In this document: positions 45,736 through 55,003 of the stretch, one piece after another
Layout of the letters: the number at the start of each line of letters is the position of its first letter
How positions within the stretch are numbered: position 1 is the first letter of the stretch
Source of the DNA: Pseudaminobacter salicylatoxidans
GTDB taxonomy: Bacteria; Pseudomonadota; Alphaproteobacteria; Rhizobiales; Rhizobiaceae
Direction of reading: 5' to 3'
NCBI RefSeq assembly: GCF_003148475.1
Contig: NZ_QGGG01000001.1
Coordinates: forward strand, 1 to 64,000
DNA length: 64,000 nucleotides
Notes under the pieces: model-generated
Database searches by the model: none
The model's input: only the letters and a program-made list of their open reading frames with translations
What the model was told of the DNA's origin: nothing
Position numbers and translations under genes: made by a program

Positions 45736-46650
45736 ATGACTGACGTCACCGTCTCCGATCCCGCCGTGGCCCGGCAATCGCTACCGCCGGCAAGGACGGC
45801 GAGGATGCGGTTGCCGTTGCAATGGCTGGGCGTCGCGCCCTTCTTCATCTTCGCGCTGATGTTCCTGATCCTGCCGGCCTTCTATCTGGTCGTCGGGGCG
45901 TTCCAGAACGCGCAGGGCGAGTTCACTTTCGACAATATTATCGGGTTGTTCCAACCGTCGATTATTGCGGCTTACTGGATTTCCATCCGCATCAGCCTGG
46001 CTTCGGCGCTCATCGGCGCGCTGGCCGGCCTGGCCATAGCGATTGCCGTGGTGCGCGGCGGCCTGCCGCGCTGGGTCCGCTCCACGACGATGACGTTCTC
46101 GGGCGTGGCTTCCAATTTCGCCGGCGTGCCGCTGGCCTTCGCGTTCCTCGCCACGCTCGGCCGGCTCGGTCTCGTCACCATCTTCCTGCGTGACTGGTTC
46201 GGCGTGAACATCTATGCGCTCGGCTTCAACATCCTGTCCTTCTGGGGCCTGACGCTGACCTATCTGTTTTTCCAGATCCCGCTGATGGTGGTCATCATCA
46301 CGCCGGCCATCGACGGCTTGAAGAAGGAGTGGGGCGAAGCGGCCGCCACGCTCGGCGCCACGCAGTTCCAGTATTGGCGCTGGGTGGCCATCCCGGTGCT
46401 GTGGCCGAGCTTCCTGGGCACTGTCATTCTGCTGTTCGCCAATTCCTTCGGCGCCATCGCCACGGCCTATGCGTTGACCGGCTCGTCGCTCAACATCGTG
46501 CCGATCCTGCTCTATGCGCAGATTCGCGGCGACGTGCTGCAGGACCCGCATCTGGGCTATGCGCTCGCCTTCGGCATGATCGTTGTCACGGGGCTCGCCA
46601 ACATCTTCTACATCTGGTTCCGCATCCGTAGCGAGAGGTGGCTGAGATGA
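45736..46650 (+). CDS. ABC transporter permease (PotB/PhnU-like)
   Basis: A 304-residue inner-membrane permease with six predicted segments and the EAA loop EWGEAAATLGATQFQYWRWVAIPVLWPSFL. I start it at ATG 45736, which gives a short cytoplasmic tail; an in-frame upstream start at 45679 would overlap the leader. The stop overlaps the next permease start by 4 bases. It belongs to the 44569-48520 importer. Confidence 0.93.
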   Translation: MTDVTVSDPAVARQSLPPARTARMRLPLQWLGVAPFFIFALMFLILPAFYLVVGAFQNAQGEFTFDNIIGLFQPSIIAAYWISIRISLASALIGALAGLAIAIAVVRGGLPRWVRSTTMTFSGVASNFAGVPLAFAFLATLGRLGLVTIFLRDWFGVNIYALGFNILSFWGLTLTYLFFQIPLMVVIITPAIDGLKKEWGEAAATLGATQFQYWRWVAIPVLWPSFLGTVILLFANSFGAIATAYALTGSSLNIVPILLYAQIRGDVLQDPHLGYALAFGMIVVTGLANIFYIWFRIRSERWLR

Positions 46651-47438
46651 AGCGCAGCCGCATCTGGTCCTGGGTCACTTTCGCGCTCGGTGCCGCATAT
46701 TTCTTCATTCCGCTGATTGCGACGGTCGAGTTCTCACTGCGCATGCGCCGGGGTGAGTATTCGCTCGACGCCTATCGCGTGGTGCTGGCCGATCCGCGCT
46801 TTCAGCAGACGTTTCTTTATTCGACCGTGGTCGCCGTCTTCACCATCCTCATCGGCGTGCTGCTGGTGGTGCCGACAGCCTACTGGATACGCCTGCGCAT
46901 GCCACGCATCCGGCCGGTGGTGGAGTTCATCACGCTGCTGCCGCTCATCATCCCGGCGATCGTCATCGTCTTCGGCTATATCCGCATGTACGGCTCGTCG
47001 TCGCCGCTGCCGTTCCTGGCGACCAATCGCGGGGCGGACGCGCTTCTGATGATCGGCTATGCCACGCTGGCGCTGCCTTATATGTACCGCGCCGTCGATA
47101 CGGGGCTGCGCACCATCGACGTGCGCACGCTGACGGAGGCCGCGCAAATCCATGGCGCGGGCTGGACGACCATCATTGCCCGCATCATCCTTCCCAATGT
47201 GCTGATTGCCGTGCTGTCGGGCGCTTTCCTCACCTTCGCCATCGTCATCGGCGAATTCACCATGGCGAGCCTGCTCAACCGCCCGGCCTTCGGGCCGTAT
47301 CTGCAGAACATCGGCGCCAACCGCGCCTATGAGCCGGCGGCGCTGGCGGTCATCGCTTTCGCGATCACCTGGGGCTGCATGTCGGTGATCCAGGTGCTAT
47401 CGCGCTTCGCGCCGAAATCGGCCAACAACACGAACTGA
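46647..47438 (+). CDS. ABC transporter permease (PotC/PhnV-like)
   Basis: A 263-residue inner-membrane permease with six segments. The EAA loop reads LTEAAQIHGAGWTTIIARIILPNVL, preceded by YMYRAVDTGLRTIDVRT. ATG 46647 overlaps the upstream stop (ATGA). It pairs with the preceding permease to form the heterodimeric channel and lies 14 bases before the ATPase gene. Confidence 0.93.
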   Translation: MKRSRIWSWVTFALGAAYFFIPLIATVEFSLRMRRGEYSLDAYRVVLADPRFQQTFLYSTVVAVFTILIGVLLVVPTAYWIRLRMPRIRPVVEFITLLPLIIPAIVIVFGYIRMYGSSSPLPFLATNRGADALLMIGYATLALPYMYRAVDTGLRTIDVRTLTEAAQIHGAGWTTIIARIILPNVLIAVLSGAFLTFAIVIGEFTMASLLNRPAFGPYLQNIGANRAYEPAALAVIAFAITWGCMSVIQVLSRFAPKSANNTN

Positions 47439-47452
47439 ACCGGAAGAACCCG

Positions 47453-48520
47453 ATGTCCGAAACCTTTCTCAGTATCCAGGGTGTCCGCAAGGCGTTCGGT
47501 GCCACCACCGTGGTCAAGGATTTCATACTCGATGTGGCGCGCGGCGAGTTCGTCTCCTTCCTCGGCCCCTCGGGTTGCGGCAAGACGACGATGCTGCGCA
47601 TGGTCGCCGGCTTCGAGGAACCCTCGGCCGGCAGCATCATGATCGGCGGCAGGGACGTCACCAACCTGAAGCCCAACCAGCGCAATATCGGCATGGTGTT
47701 TCAGGCCTATGCGCTGTTCCCGAACCTGACGGTGGCGCAGAACATCGCCTTCGGCCTCAAGGTCGCGGGCGTTTCCAGGGCAGAAAGCGATGAGCGCGTG
47801 CGCGAGATGCTCGCCATCATCAAGCTGGAAGGCTTCGAGGGACGCTATCCCTACCAGCTCTCCGGCGGCCAGCAGCAACGCGTGGCGCTTGCGCGCGCGC
47901 TGGCACCGCGGCCGAAACTGCTTTTGCTCGACGAGCCGCTGTCGGCGCTCGACGCCAAGGTGCGCGTGTCGCTGCGTGAGGAAATCCGGCTCATCCAGAA
48001 GAAACTCGACATCACCACCATTTTCGTCACGCATGATCAGGAAGAGGCGCTGTCCATGTCGGACCGCATTGTGGTGATGTATGACGGCCGCGCCGAGCAG
48101 GTTGGCACGCCGTTTGATATCTACAACCGCCCGGCGACCAGGTTCGTGGCCAATTTCGTCGGCACGCTCAACGTGCTCGACGGCACCGTGAAAGACCCGG
48201 CCAGGGCCGTCGTTCATGTCGATGGGCGCGAGATCACGCTCAGGAACGGCGCGCTCAATGGCACCAGGGCGGGCGATGCCCTGTCGCTGGCGCTGCGGCC
48301 GGAGGCGATCGTGCTGGGCAGGCAGGAGGGGCGCGACAGCAGCCTTGTCGGCGAAATCGCCGATGTCAGCTTCCTCGGCTCCGTCATTCGCGTGAAGGTT
48401 GGGGTCGGCAAGAGCGCCGTGTCGCTCGACACGTTCAACAATCCAGCGAGCCCGCCGCCGGTCATCGGCGAAAAGACCGAGATCAGCTTCTCCTCGGGCG
48501 ATCTGCTGGTGCTGCACTGA
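47453..48520 (+). CDS. ABC transporter ATP-binding protein (PotA-like)
   Basis: A 355-residue ATPase with Walker A GPSGCGKT (38-45), Q-loop MVFQAYALFPNL, signature LSGGQQQRVALARAL, Walker B LLLLDEPLSALD, switch VTHDQEEALSMSDR and a C-terminal TOBE domain (about 275-355, LALRPEAIVLG). It is the last gene of the importer with 44569-47438. No terminator with a T run is obvious downstream; the next gene is on the other strand. Confidence 0.95.
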   Translation: MSETFLSIQGVRKAFGATTVVKDFILDVARGEFVSFLGPSGCGKTTMLRMVAGFEEPSAGSIMIGGRDVTNLKPNQRNIGMVFQAYALFPNLTVAQNIAFGLKVAGVSRAESDERVREMLAIIKLEGFEGRYPYQLSGGQQQRVALARALAPRPKLLLLDEPLSALDAKVRVSLREEIRLIQKKLDITTIFVTHDQEEALSMSDRIVVMYDGRAEQVGTPFDIYNRPATRFVANFVGTLNVLDGTVKDPARAVVHVDGREITLRNGALNGTRAGDALSLALRPEAIVLGRQEGRDSSLVGEIADVSFLGSVIRVKVGVGKSAVSLDTFNNPASPPPVIGEKTEISFSSGDLLVLH

Positions 48521-48555
48521 AGATTGCGACGGTGGGTGCCCGGCGTCGCATAGTT

Positions 48556-48786
48556 CTAGAATTTGCCGTGACCGCCATGACCGCCGTGTTCGTGCCCGTG
48601 GCCAACATGGCCGGTATGGGCGAAGCCGAAGTGCTGGCGGAACCTGTCGTGGTCGCCGCCGCCGACGGACGGGCCATAGTCATAATTTCCCGGTGCCATC
48701 ATGCCGTAGAAGCCGCCTGTATCGGTGGTGCATCCGGATATGAGGGTCAGCAAGCCTAGTGATGCCGCTACAATCAAGGTACGCAT
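48556..48786 (-). CDS. Small His/Gly-rich lipoprotein
   Basis: A 76-residue predicted lipoprotein. ATG 48786 follows GGAGG at 9 bases. The signal peptide ends in the lipobox LISGC, with lipidated Cys19. Residues 45-76 are very rich in His and Gly (QHFGFAHTGHVGHGHEHGG), a composition typical of metal-binding tails. It stands alone between the ABC ATPase and the convergent end of the minus-strand operon. I recognise no named family; a metal-buffering or periplasmic role is only a guess from composition. Confidence 0.75.
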   Translation of the reverse strand: MRTLIVAASLGLLTLISGCTTDTGGFYGMMAPGNYDYGPSVGGGDHDRFRQHFGFAHTGHVGHGHEHGGHGGHGKF

Positions 48787-49010
48787 GGCCGTAACCTCCG
48801 TTTGCGGAATCCTGCGCCTGCACCGGAGGTTATGCCAGTAAACAGAAGTCACGTTCCGGAGACCGCTGCGCGACTGTTACGGCGCACGAGCGTGCGGCTG
48901 AATCGTGCTTGTTCCAACCGTATATGCACGCACCGGCAACCTTGGCTGCAGGCGCGTGCCCTGAAATCTTCCGGCACAGAAAAGCGTGACGGCAGTGTCC
49001 TCAAATACCC

Positions 49011-49580
49011 TCAGCGCCCGAGCGTGTAGAACTCGTCATTCGGGCGCATGGAGGTGACATTGGCGAGGCGGTTCGACATGCCGAAGAAGGCCGCGATCGC
49101 GGAGATGTCCCAGATGTCGTCTTCCGAAAAGCCGTGGCCTTTCAGCATGTCCATGTCCTCGTCGTCCACTTCGTAGGCCCGTGCGGACACCTTCATGGCA
49201 AAATCCAGCATCGCTTTCTGGCGCGGCGTGATATCGGCCTTGCGGTAGTTGATGGCGACCTGATCGGCAATCAGAGGGTCCTTGGCGCGGATGCGCAGGA
49301 TCGCGCCATGCGCCACCACGCAGTACTGGCACTGGTTGGCATTGCTCGTAGCCACCACGATCATTTCGCGCTCGGCCTTGGTCAGATTGCCCGGCTTGTC
49401 CATCAGCGCGTCGTGGTAGGCGAAGAAGGCACGGAACTCGTCCGGACGATGCGCCAGAACGAGGAAGACGTTGGGTATGAAGCCCGATTTTTCCTGCACG
49501 GCCAGAATGCGCTCGGCGATGTCCTTGGGCAGGTCCTCGATGCGCGGCACAGGAAAGCGGCTGATGGGATGAGTGGTCAT
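49011..49580 (-). CDS. Carboxymuconolactone decarboxylase / AhpD-like peroxidase-related protein
   Basis: A 189-residue alpha-helical protein with the AhpD-type redox motif C-x2-C-x3-H (NQCQYCVVAHG; Cys84, Cys87, His91). The family segment EFRAFFAYHDALMDKPGNLTKAEREMI and the C-terminal GFSEDDIWDISAIAAFFGMSNRLAN are also present. Members of the peroxidase-related (uncharacterised) subgroup may remove peroxides or support another enzyme. It is the last gene of the nine-gene operon, 22 bases after the molybdoenzyme, so it may protect that pathway. ATG 49580 follows GGAGGAAC. Confidence 0.92.
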   Translation of the reverse strand: MTTHPISRFPVPRIEDLPKDIAERILAVQEKSGFIPNVFLVLAHRPDEFRAFFAYHDALMDKPGNLTKAEREMIVVATSNANQCQYCVVAHGAILRIRAKDPLIADQVAINYRKADITPRQKAMLDFAMKVSARAYEVDDEDMDMLKGHGFSEDDIWDISAIAAFFGMSNRLANVTSMRPNDEFYTLGR

Positions 49581-49602
49581 ATTGTTCCTCCGGGTATCTG
49601 GA

Positions 49603-51915
49603 TCATGCATCCGCGAGTGCGGCGATGGTTCGTTGATAGTGGTCGATTGCGTGTGGCGCCAAGCCTTCATATGGCTCGATGCGCACCAGGCATGTATGCG
49701 CCGAGCATCCCTGGCCGAATTGCGAGGTCGGAACGTCAAGCGTCAGCACGTTGGGGTTTCCGGCAATCTCCAGGCCGCTGTTTCCGGTGGGCGTGAACCA
49801 GGCGCCTGTCGGCAGGATGGCAACGCCCTGGCGCACGGCGTCATCTACACTTGCTGCGGCAAGACAAGCACCGCGGGCATTCCAAAGGCGCACCGTGGCA
49901 CCGTCCGCGATGCCAAGTCTGGCTGCATCGACAGGATTGATGCGCACCTGTTCACGACCATTGCGCTTGTTCGCACGACTGGATGGCCCTGCTTCCAATT
50001 GGCTGTGCAAACGGCCGGATGGCTGATGGGAGACAAGATGAAATTCGTTGCCATCCGCTGCCTTGCCCAGCCATTCCGCCGGCTCGAGCCAGGCCGGATG
50101 CTCGGGGCAATCCGCGTACTGCAATTGCGCGAGCGTGTCGCTGCCCAGGACGATGAGGCCGCTTTCGGTGTTGAGCGGATGTGCTTGGGGATCTTGCCGG
50201 AACCCGGCAAGAAAAGTGTGGTTTTCGCGGACCGGAACCCTGGCATGACCCTGCTGCCAGAAGGCGTCGAATTCCGGCATTTCAAAGCCGAACCGTTCGC
50301 CGGCATCCCTGCGGGTCGCCTCGTAGAGATAGCGGATCCATGCCATTTCGTCACGGCCTTCGTTGAAAGCGTCGCCGATCCCGAGGTGCCTGGCGATACC
50401 GTTGAAGATTTCAAAGTCCGATCGTGCCTCGCCGAGAGGCTCTATCGCCTTGTGCATGGCCAGGATGTAGTCCGAGCGCTTGTTGCCAGCGAGGTCATTG
50501 CGCTCGATGGATGTCGAGGCGGGCAGCACGATGTCGGCGCGCTGGGCGGTCGGCGTCCACATCGGGTCCTGGACGATGATGGTTTCCGGCCGGGTCCATG
50601 CTTCGGCGAGCCGGTTGATGTCCTGATGATGATGGTAGGGATTGCCTCCTGCCCAATAGACCAGCCTGATATCAGGATATGCGCGGGTTTGTCCCTGATA
50701 GGTGAAAGTGTCGCCGGGATTGAGCAGCATATCGGTGACGCGCGCGACAGGGATGAAGCTGTCAAGCGACTTAAGCCCTTGCGATATCGCCGGTGATTTG
50801 CCGAGGCCGAAGGGAGCCCCTACACCGCCTAGCGAACCATAGCCAAAGCCCACGCCCCCGCCTGGAAGTCCGATCTGGCCTGCGACCGCCGCGAGCCCCA
50901 GTGCCGCCCAGAAGGGCTGTTCGCCATGATGCGCGCGCTGAAGGCTCCAACTTACCGTCAGCATGCTGCGCGTATCGACGAGCGCGGGAGCAAGTGCCCT
51001 GATATGTTCGGCATCGAGCCCCGTGATCTCCGCCGCCCATTGCGCATCCTTGCGAATGCCGTCGGCGGAACCATCCAGATAGGCGATGAAACGATCCGAT
51101 CCGCTGCAACAGCGTGCAAGGAAATCGCGGTCGTGACGGCCCGCCTTCACGAGCTCTCCGGCAAGACCCAGCATCAATGCGGTGTCGGTGTTGGGACGGA
51201 TGGGCCACCACTCGGCATTCATCCATTCGGGGAGATCATCGCGCAGTGGCGAGACGAGCAGCACCCTGATGCCCCGTTCAGCGATGCGTTCCAGATGTTT
51301 TTCCAGAGTATGCGAGCCGATGCCGCCGGCCTCGCTTTGCGCAGTGCGTGGAGAAAGCGCGCCAAAAACCACCAGCGTCTCGGTATTCTCGGCGATCGAG
51401 TCGAGCGTGTTGGCCTGACCGCTGCAAGCTTCGTCGCTGCCCAGGGTATGTCGCAGGATAACCGGACCGGCAGCTATGCTGTAAGTGTCGACATGGCCGG
51501 TAAAGCCGCCAACAAGGTTAAGCGTGCGCTTGAGAAGCGACGATGCGTGATGCAGTCGGCCGCAACTCGTCCAGCCATAGGAGCCGGCGAAGATTGAGGC
51601 ATTGCCGTAGTTTTGGCGAACGCGGTCAATCTCCCCCGCCACCAACTCCGTCGCCGTCTCCCAGCTTACGGGTATGAACTTGTCCTTGCCACGCAGATGC
51701 CCGCTGCCGCCGTCGCGATTTTCCAGCCAGCCGGCCCGAACCATCGGGCGCAGAACGCGGCGGCTGGGGTTCGACCACTCCCGGACCGAATGGATAATCG
51801 GTGACGGATTGGGGTCGTGCTCAAAAGGCTCGACACCGACAATCTCGCCGTTCTCGACGAGGAGTGTGTAAGCGCCCCAGTGACTGCAGTGCGGTACGCG
51901 CCTGATATTGCCCAT
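49603..51915 (-). CDS. Cytoplasmic molybdopterin oxidoreductase (BisC/TorA/DMSO reductase family)
   Basis: A 770-residue type III Mo-bisMGD enzyme. It lacks a Tat signal and an N-terminal Fe-S Cys motif, so it resembles cytoplasmic BisC. The Mo ligand is probably Ser117 in GSYGWTSCGRLHHA. Other cofactor motifs are YWAGGNPYHHHQDINRL, IVQDPMWTPTAQRADIVLPAST and SHQPSGRLHSQLE. The family reduces S- or N-oxides (biotin or methionine sulfoxide, TMAO). Here it lies between a ThDP-enzyme gene and an AhpD-like gene in a catabolic operon, so it may reduce an oxidised group in the imported substrate. Confidence 0.93.
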   Translation of the reverse strand: MGNIRRVPHCSHWGAYTLLVENGEIVGVEPFEHDPNPSPIIHSVREWSNPSRRVLRPMVRAGWLENRDGGSGHLRGKDKFIPVSWETATELVAGEIDRVRQNYGNASIFAGSYGWTSCGRLHHASSLLKRTLNLVGGFTGHVDTYSIAAGPVILRHTLGSDEACSGQANTLDSIAENTETLVVFGALSPRTAQSEAGGIGSHTLEKHLERIAERGIRVLLVSPLRDDLPEWMNAEWWPIRPNTDTALMLGLAGELVKAGRHDRDFLARCCSGSDRFIAYLDGSADGIRKDAQWAAEITGLDAEHIRALAPALVDTRSMLTVSWSLQRAHHGEQPFWAALGLAAVAGQIGLPGGGVGFGYGSLGGVGAPFGLGKSPAISQGLKSLDSFIPVARVTDMLLNPGDTFTYQGQTRAYPDIRLVYWAGGNPYHHHQDINRLAEAWTRPETIIVQDPMWTPTAQRADIVLPASTSIERNDLAGNKRSDYILAMHKAIEPLGEARSDFEIFNGIARHLGIGDAFNEGRDEMAWIRYLYEATRRDAGERFGFEMPEFDAFWQQGHARVPVRENHTFLAGFRQDPQAHPLNTESGLIVLGSDTLAQLQYADCPEHPAWLEPAEWLGKAADGNEFHLVSHQPSGRLHSQLEAGPSSRANKRNGREQVRINPVDAARLGIADGATVRLWNARGACLAAASVDDAVRQGVAILPTGAWFTPTGNSGLEIAGNPNVLTLDVPTSQFGQGCSAHTCLVRIEPYEGLAPHAIDHYQRTIAALADA

Positions 51916-51934
51916 CCGAGCTTTCCCAACCTCG

Positions 51935-53485
51935 TCAGATTATGGCTTCGATAAGAAACGGCCCGTTGCGGCCGCATGCCGAGCTCAGTATGTCTGCGAA
52001 ACGTTCTGCGGTCTCTGCCCGCGCGGCCTCAACACCCATGGCGTTGGCCATGCCAACCCAATCAAGCGCCGGATTGTCGAGATCGAGCATCTGGCGTGCA
52101 TTGGCTCCCGGCACTCCGGCACCGACATTCTTCAATTCGCCATGCAGGATGGCATAGCGACGATTGGCAAACACGATGGTCAGCGTGTTGGTCCGCTCGC
52201 GCGCCTGGGTCCATAGGCTTTGCACAGTATACATGCCGCTGCCGTCTGCCTGGAGGGAGATCACCTTGCGATCGGGGCAGGCGATGGCGGCACCGGTGGC
52301 CATTGGGAGGCCGATGCCGATGGCGCCGCCGGTCAGCTGCAGAAAGTCATGGGGCTCGGCGCCGTGCGTTTTGTGGAAAAAGTCGCGTCCGGAACTGACC
52401 GACTCGTCGCAGACGATTGCATTAGCGGGCATGTAGTGGGCAAGCGCAATGGCGATGGCCTCTGGCGTGAGCTTTCCTGCCGCTAGATCGGGCCGATGAC
52501 GGCTTGCGATCTCGATCGGCATGCCGTTATCGACGCCGAGGACATCCGCCAGCATGTCGACGGCGAGGGGCAGATCGTCATCTTCGGCGATCATGTCGAT
52601 CACCTTGCACGCGTCGGGCAGCATGCTGCTGGGTTTGCCGGGATAGGCGAAGAAGCCCACCGGTGCCTTGGCGCCAATCAGCACCACCTGCGCGGTTTCG
52701 GCAAAGCATGCCACTGCCTTGTCGATCACATAAGGTACGCGGTCGATCGGAACGCGGCCGGCGCCCCGTTGCAAGCGACCGTTCGATTGTTGCGCCATGA
52801 GCCTGGCGCCTGTCTTGCGGGCGATGCGGCCAAGCTTTTCAAGCTGCGTCTGGCGCAATGCGAGGCCGGTCACCAATATGGTCGTGTTTTGCCCGTTGCG
52901 CAGGGCATTGGCGGCCGCTTCGATGCGTTTCATGTCCGGAGCGGAGGCTGCAGACAGCGCTGCCTTGCGGGGCGTTTTTGCAGTGGTCTCGCTCCACGCG
53001 ACATCGGCTGGAAGGATCAGGGTCGAGATCCTGCCCTGCGGCGCGCGCGCTTCTCTGATGGCTGCCTCAGTGATCTGGCCGATTTCATCCGACGCAGCGG
53101 CGCGGCCGATCCAGTGTGACATCGGTCGCGCGAGCGACTCGATGTCGGAGGTCAGTGGCGCGTCATAGGGAAGGTGATGGGTCGCATGTTCGCCCACCAC
53201 ATTGATGACCGGCGTGCGGGCACGCTTGGCATTGTGCAGGTTGGCAAGTCCGTTCGCGAGCCCCGGTCCCAGATGCAGCAGGGTAGCAGCCGGCTTGTCC
53301 GCCATGCGGGCATAGCCGTCTGCCGCACCTGTCACCACACCTTCGAAAAGACCGAGAATGCAACGCATCCCGGGCTGGCGGTCGAGGGCGGCAACGAAAT
53401 GCATCTCCGATGTGCCAGGGTTGGCGAAGCATACGTCAATGTCATTTGCGAGGAGGGTTTCGCAAAGCAGGTCGGCACCGTTCAT
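51935..53485 (-). CDS. Thiamine-diphosphate enzyme (acetolactate synthase large-subunit-like)
   Basis: A 516-residue ThDP-dependent enzyme of the ALS/benzoylformate decarboxylase superfamily. It has the N-terminal FANPGTSEMHFVAALD, activating Glu48 in LGLFEGVVTGAADGYAR, GPGLANGLANLHNA and the C-terminal ThDP-Mg motif near 411, which reads QADGSGMYTVQSL...ANRRYA with Ala for the usual Gly of GDGS. It is shorter than IlvB (about 560-590), and no small-subunit gene is nearby, so it is probably catabolic: decarboxylation or carboligation of a 2-oxoacid, or cleavage of a 2-hydroxyacyl-CoA. Its start overlaps the kinase stop by 4 bases. Confidence 0.88.
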   Translation of the reverse strand: MNGADLLCETLLANDIDVCFANPGTSEMHFVAALDRQPGMRCILGLFEGVVTGAADGYARMADKPAATLLHLGPGLANGLANLHNAKRARTPVINVVGEHATHHLPYDAPLTSDIESLARPMSHWIGRAAASDEIGQITEAAIREARAPQGRISTLILPADVAWSETTAKTPRKAALSAASAPDMKRIEAAANALRNGQNTTILVTGLALRQTQLEKLGRIARKTGARLMAQQSNGRLQRGAGRVPIDRVPYVIDKAVACFAETAQVVLIGAKAPVGFFAYPGKPSSMLPDACKVIDMIAEDDDLPLAVDMLADVLGVDNGMPIEIASRHRPDLAAGKLTPEAIAIALAHYMPANAIVCDESVSSGRDFFHKTHGAEPHDFLQLTGGAIGIGLPMATGAAIACPDRKVISLQADGSGMYTVQSLWTQARERTNTLTIVFANRRYAILHGELKNVGAGVPGANARQMLDLDNPALDWVGMANAMGVEAARAETAERFADILSSACGRNGPFLIEAII

Positions 53486-54993
53486 GTCAGTCCAATCTCA
53501 GTCTTTGTCGCCTCGATCTCCGCCAATGCCTCCCAGTGCGGAAGAACCGCATCGATGAGGTGGACAAACAAGGCATATTTCCGCTCGGCGTAGTCTGCAA
53601 CCGGTCCCGCTTCCGGGTCGATCCGTTCGTCGTAGGCCCCCACCCAGGTGTTTGCCAAAGCTTCGCGCGACAGGCCGAAAAGGTGGAAAGCCGCAATCGC
53701 CCCGGCTCCCTTGAGCCCCGCCTGACCGTCGGTTGCGCGCAACACCGGGCTGCGGGTGGCCGTGGCAAGGAACTGGGCGAAGGCGCGATCGGCTGCCAGC
53801 CCGCCTCCAAGGGCAATGGATGCATGCCCACCCTGCATCATTTCATGACTGCGGCGCGCCACGAAAGCCAGTGCTTCGCGACCGGCCCAATCGATTTCGG
53901 CCGGTGTGGTCGCCGCGGTCAACCCGAAAAGGGCACCACGCGCATGCGGTGTGGTGTAGGGTGCGCGCTCACCGCTCGGTTCGAGGAAAGGCTGCAAGAC
54001 AAGACCCGAATAAGCGGGAGAAACGCCGTTTGACTGCGAGGTGCGTCCGGTGAGATGACGCAGATGCTCGAATAGCGATGCCCCGTTGAAGCTGGGGTGG
54101 AAGCTGACATATCCGTCGCCGAGTGCGAAAGGCTGGACCATTGCGCCCGCTGGACGCTCAAGCATTTGCCCGGGGTCGGCCATATGACGTCCGTGAATGG
54201 CGCTGGTGCCGAAGATAGAGCAACGCTCGATGCCTGGCACGAGGCCAAGACCAAGGCCGATCAAGGTGGATTGCACGTCACCGGGACCGAGCAAAACCGG
54301 CAGGCCGGCTGGCAAGCCCGTTGCCTTTGCCGCTTCCGTCGAAAGACCGGATCGGGTGGAGCCTATGGGAAGCATTTCGGGCAGCAGAGCAATACCCCTG
54401 GAAAGGCCCAGCGTGCTTTCCACGACGGGAGACGGCGAATGGCTGCGCCAATCTCCCCATGTCGGCAGCAGGGCGCTCGGCTCTGCCTTGAGTTCGCCGG
54501 TGAAGCAGAAGAAGAGCCATTCCTTCAGCCTCAGCGCAAAGCGTATCCGTTCAAACCTTTCCGGCTCGTTCCGGGCCAGCCACAGAAGCTGCATCGATTG
54601 GCTTGCCGCAGTAGGGCGAGAGAAGGTGACATCTTCTATGGGCTTGAAGGTTCCGCGCCGCGTATGTGCTGCGACCAAGTCCCGCGCGCGGCCGTCAAGC
54701 CAGGTGATGGCAAGTCCGGCTGGCCGCCTGTCTGCATCGAGCGGCCAGGTCCCATCTCCCTGTGCTGTGACGATCAGGCCGGCAGGTTTTCCTTCAACCT
54801 TCGCCGCGCATTCGGCCAGGACCCGGGCGGCATCATCCCTGCTGGCGTCCATGTCCTGCTCGACAAAACTTCCCGACCGCCGCAACGCGCTGTTCGGGCG
54901 CTGGGCAACGGCCAGAAAGCGGCCCTCCAGGTCGAAGGCCGCAGCCTTGACCGTAGTCGTGCCGGAATCGAGACAGAAAATCAGATCGGACAT
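53482..54993 (-). CDS. FGGY family carbohydrate kinase
   Basis: A 503-residue ATP-dependent sugar or polyol kinase. It has the N-terminal phosphate-1 motif FCLDSGTTTVKAAAFDLEG, a LIVTAQGDGTWPLD segment resembling the erythritol-kinase-like subgroup, the LPVLLGPGDVQSTLIGLGL motif and C-terminal IALGGGLAADRAFAQFLA. I start it at ATG 54993; the longer frame upstream runs antisense-like through the aldolase gene. It phosphorylates a ketose, polyol or related compound, probably feeding the class II aldolase encoded 10 bases upstream. The exact substrate is not visible. Confidence 0.92.
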   Translation of the reverse strand: MSDLIFCLDSGTTTVKAAAFDLEGRFLAVAQRPNSALRRSGSFVEQDMDASRDDAARVLAECAAKVEGKPAGLIVTAQGDGTWPLDADRRPAGLAITWLDGRARDLVAAHTRRGTFKPIEDVTFSRPTAASQSMQLLWLARNEPERFERIRFALRLKEWLFFCFTGELKAEPSALLPTWGDWRSHSPSPVVESTLGLSRGIALLPEMLPIGSTRSGLSTEAAKATGLPAGLPVLLGPGDVQSTLIGLGLGLVPGIERCSIFGTSAIHGRHMADPGQMLERPAGAMVQPFALGDGYVSFHPSFNGASLFEHLRHLTGRTSQSNGVSPAYSGLVLQPFLEPSGERAPYTTPHARGALFGLTAATTPAEIDWAGREALAFVARRSHEMMQGGHASIALGGGLAADRAFAQFLATATRSPVLRATDGQAGLKGAGAIAAFHLFGLSREALANTWVGAYDERIDPEAGPVADYAERKYALFVHLIDAVLPHWEALAEIEATKTEIGLT

Positions 54994-55003
54994 GGACGCT
55001 ATG

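Noticed and set aside
48541-48570. TTCTAGAA near 48555, resembling the operator found at 59621-59833
   Set aside because: It lacks the 5-base spacer of the 17-bp motif and lies at the 3' end of a gene, so it is probably chance.
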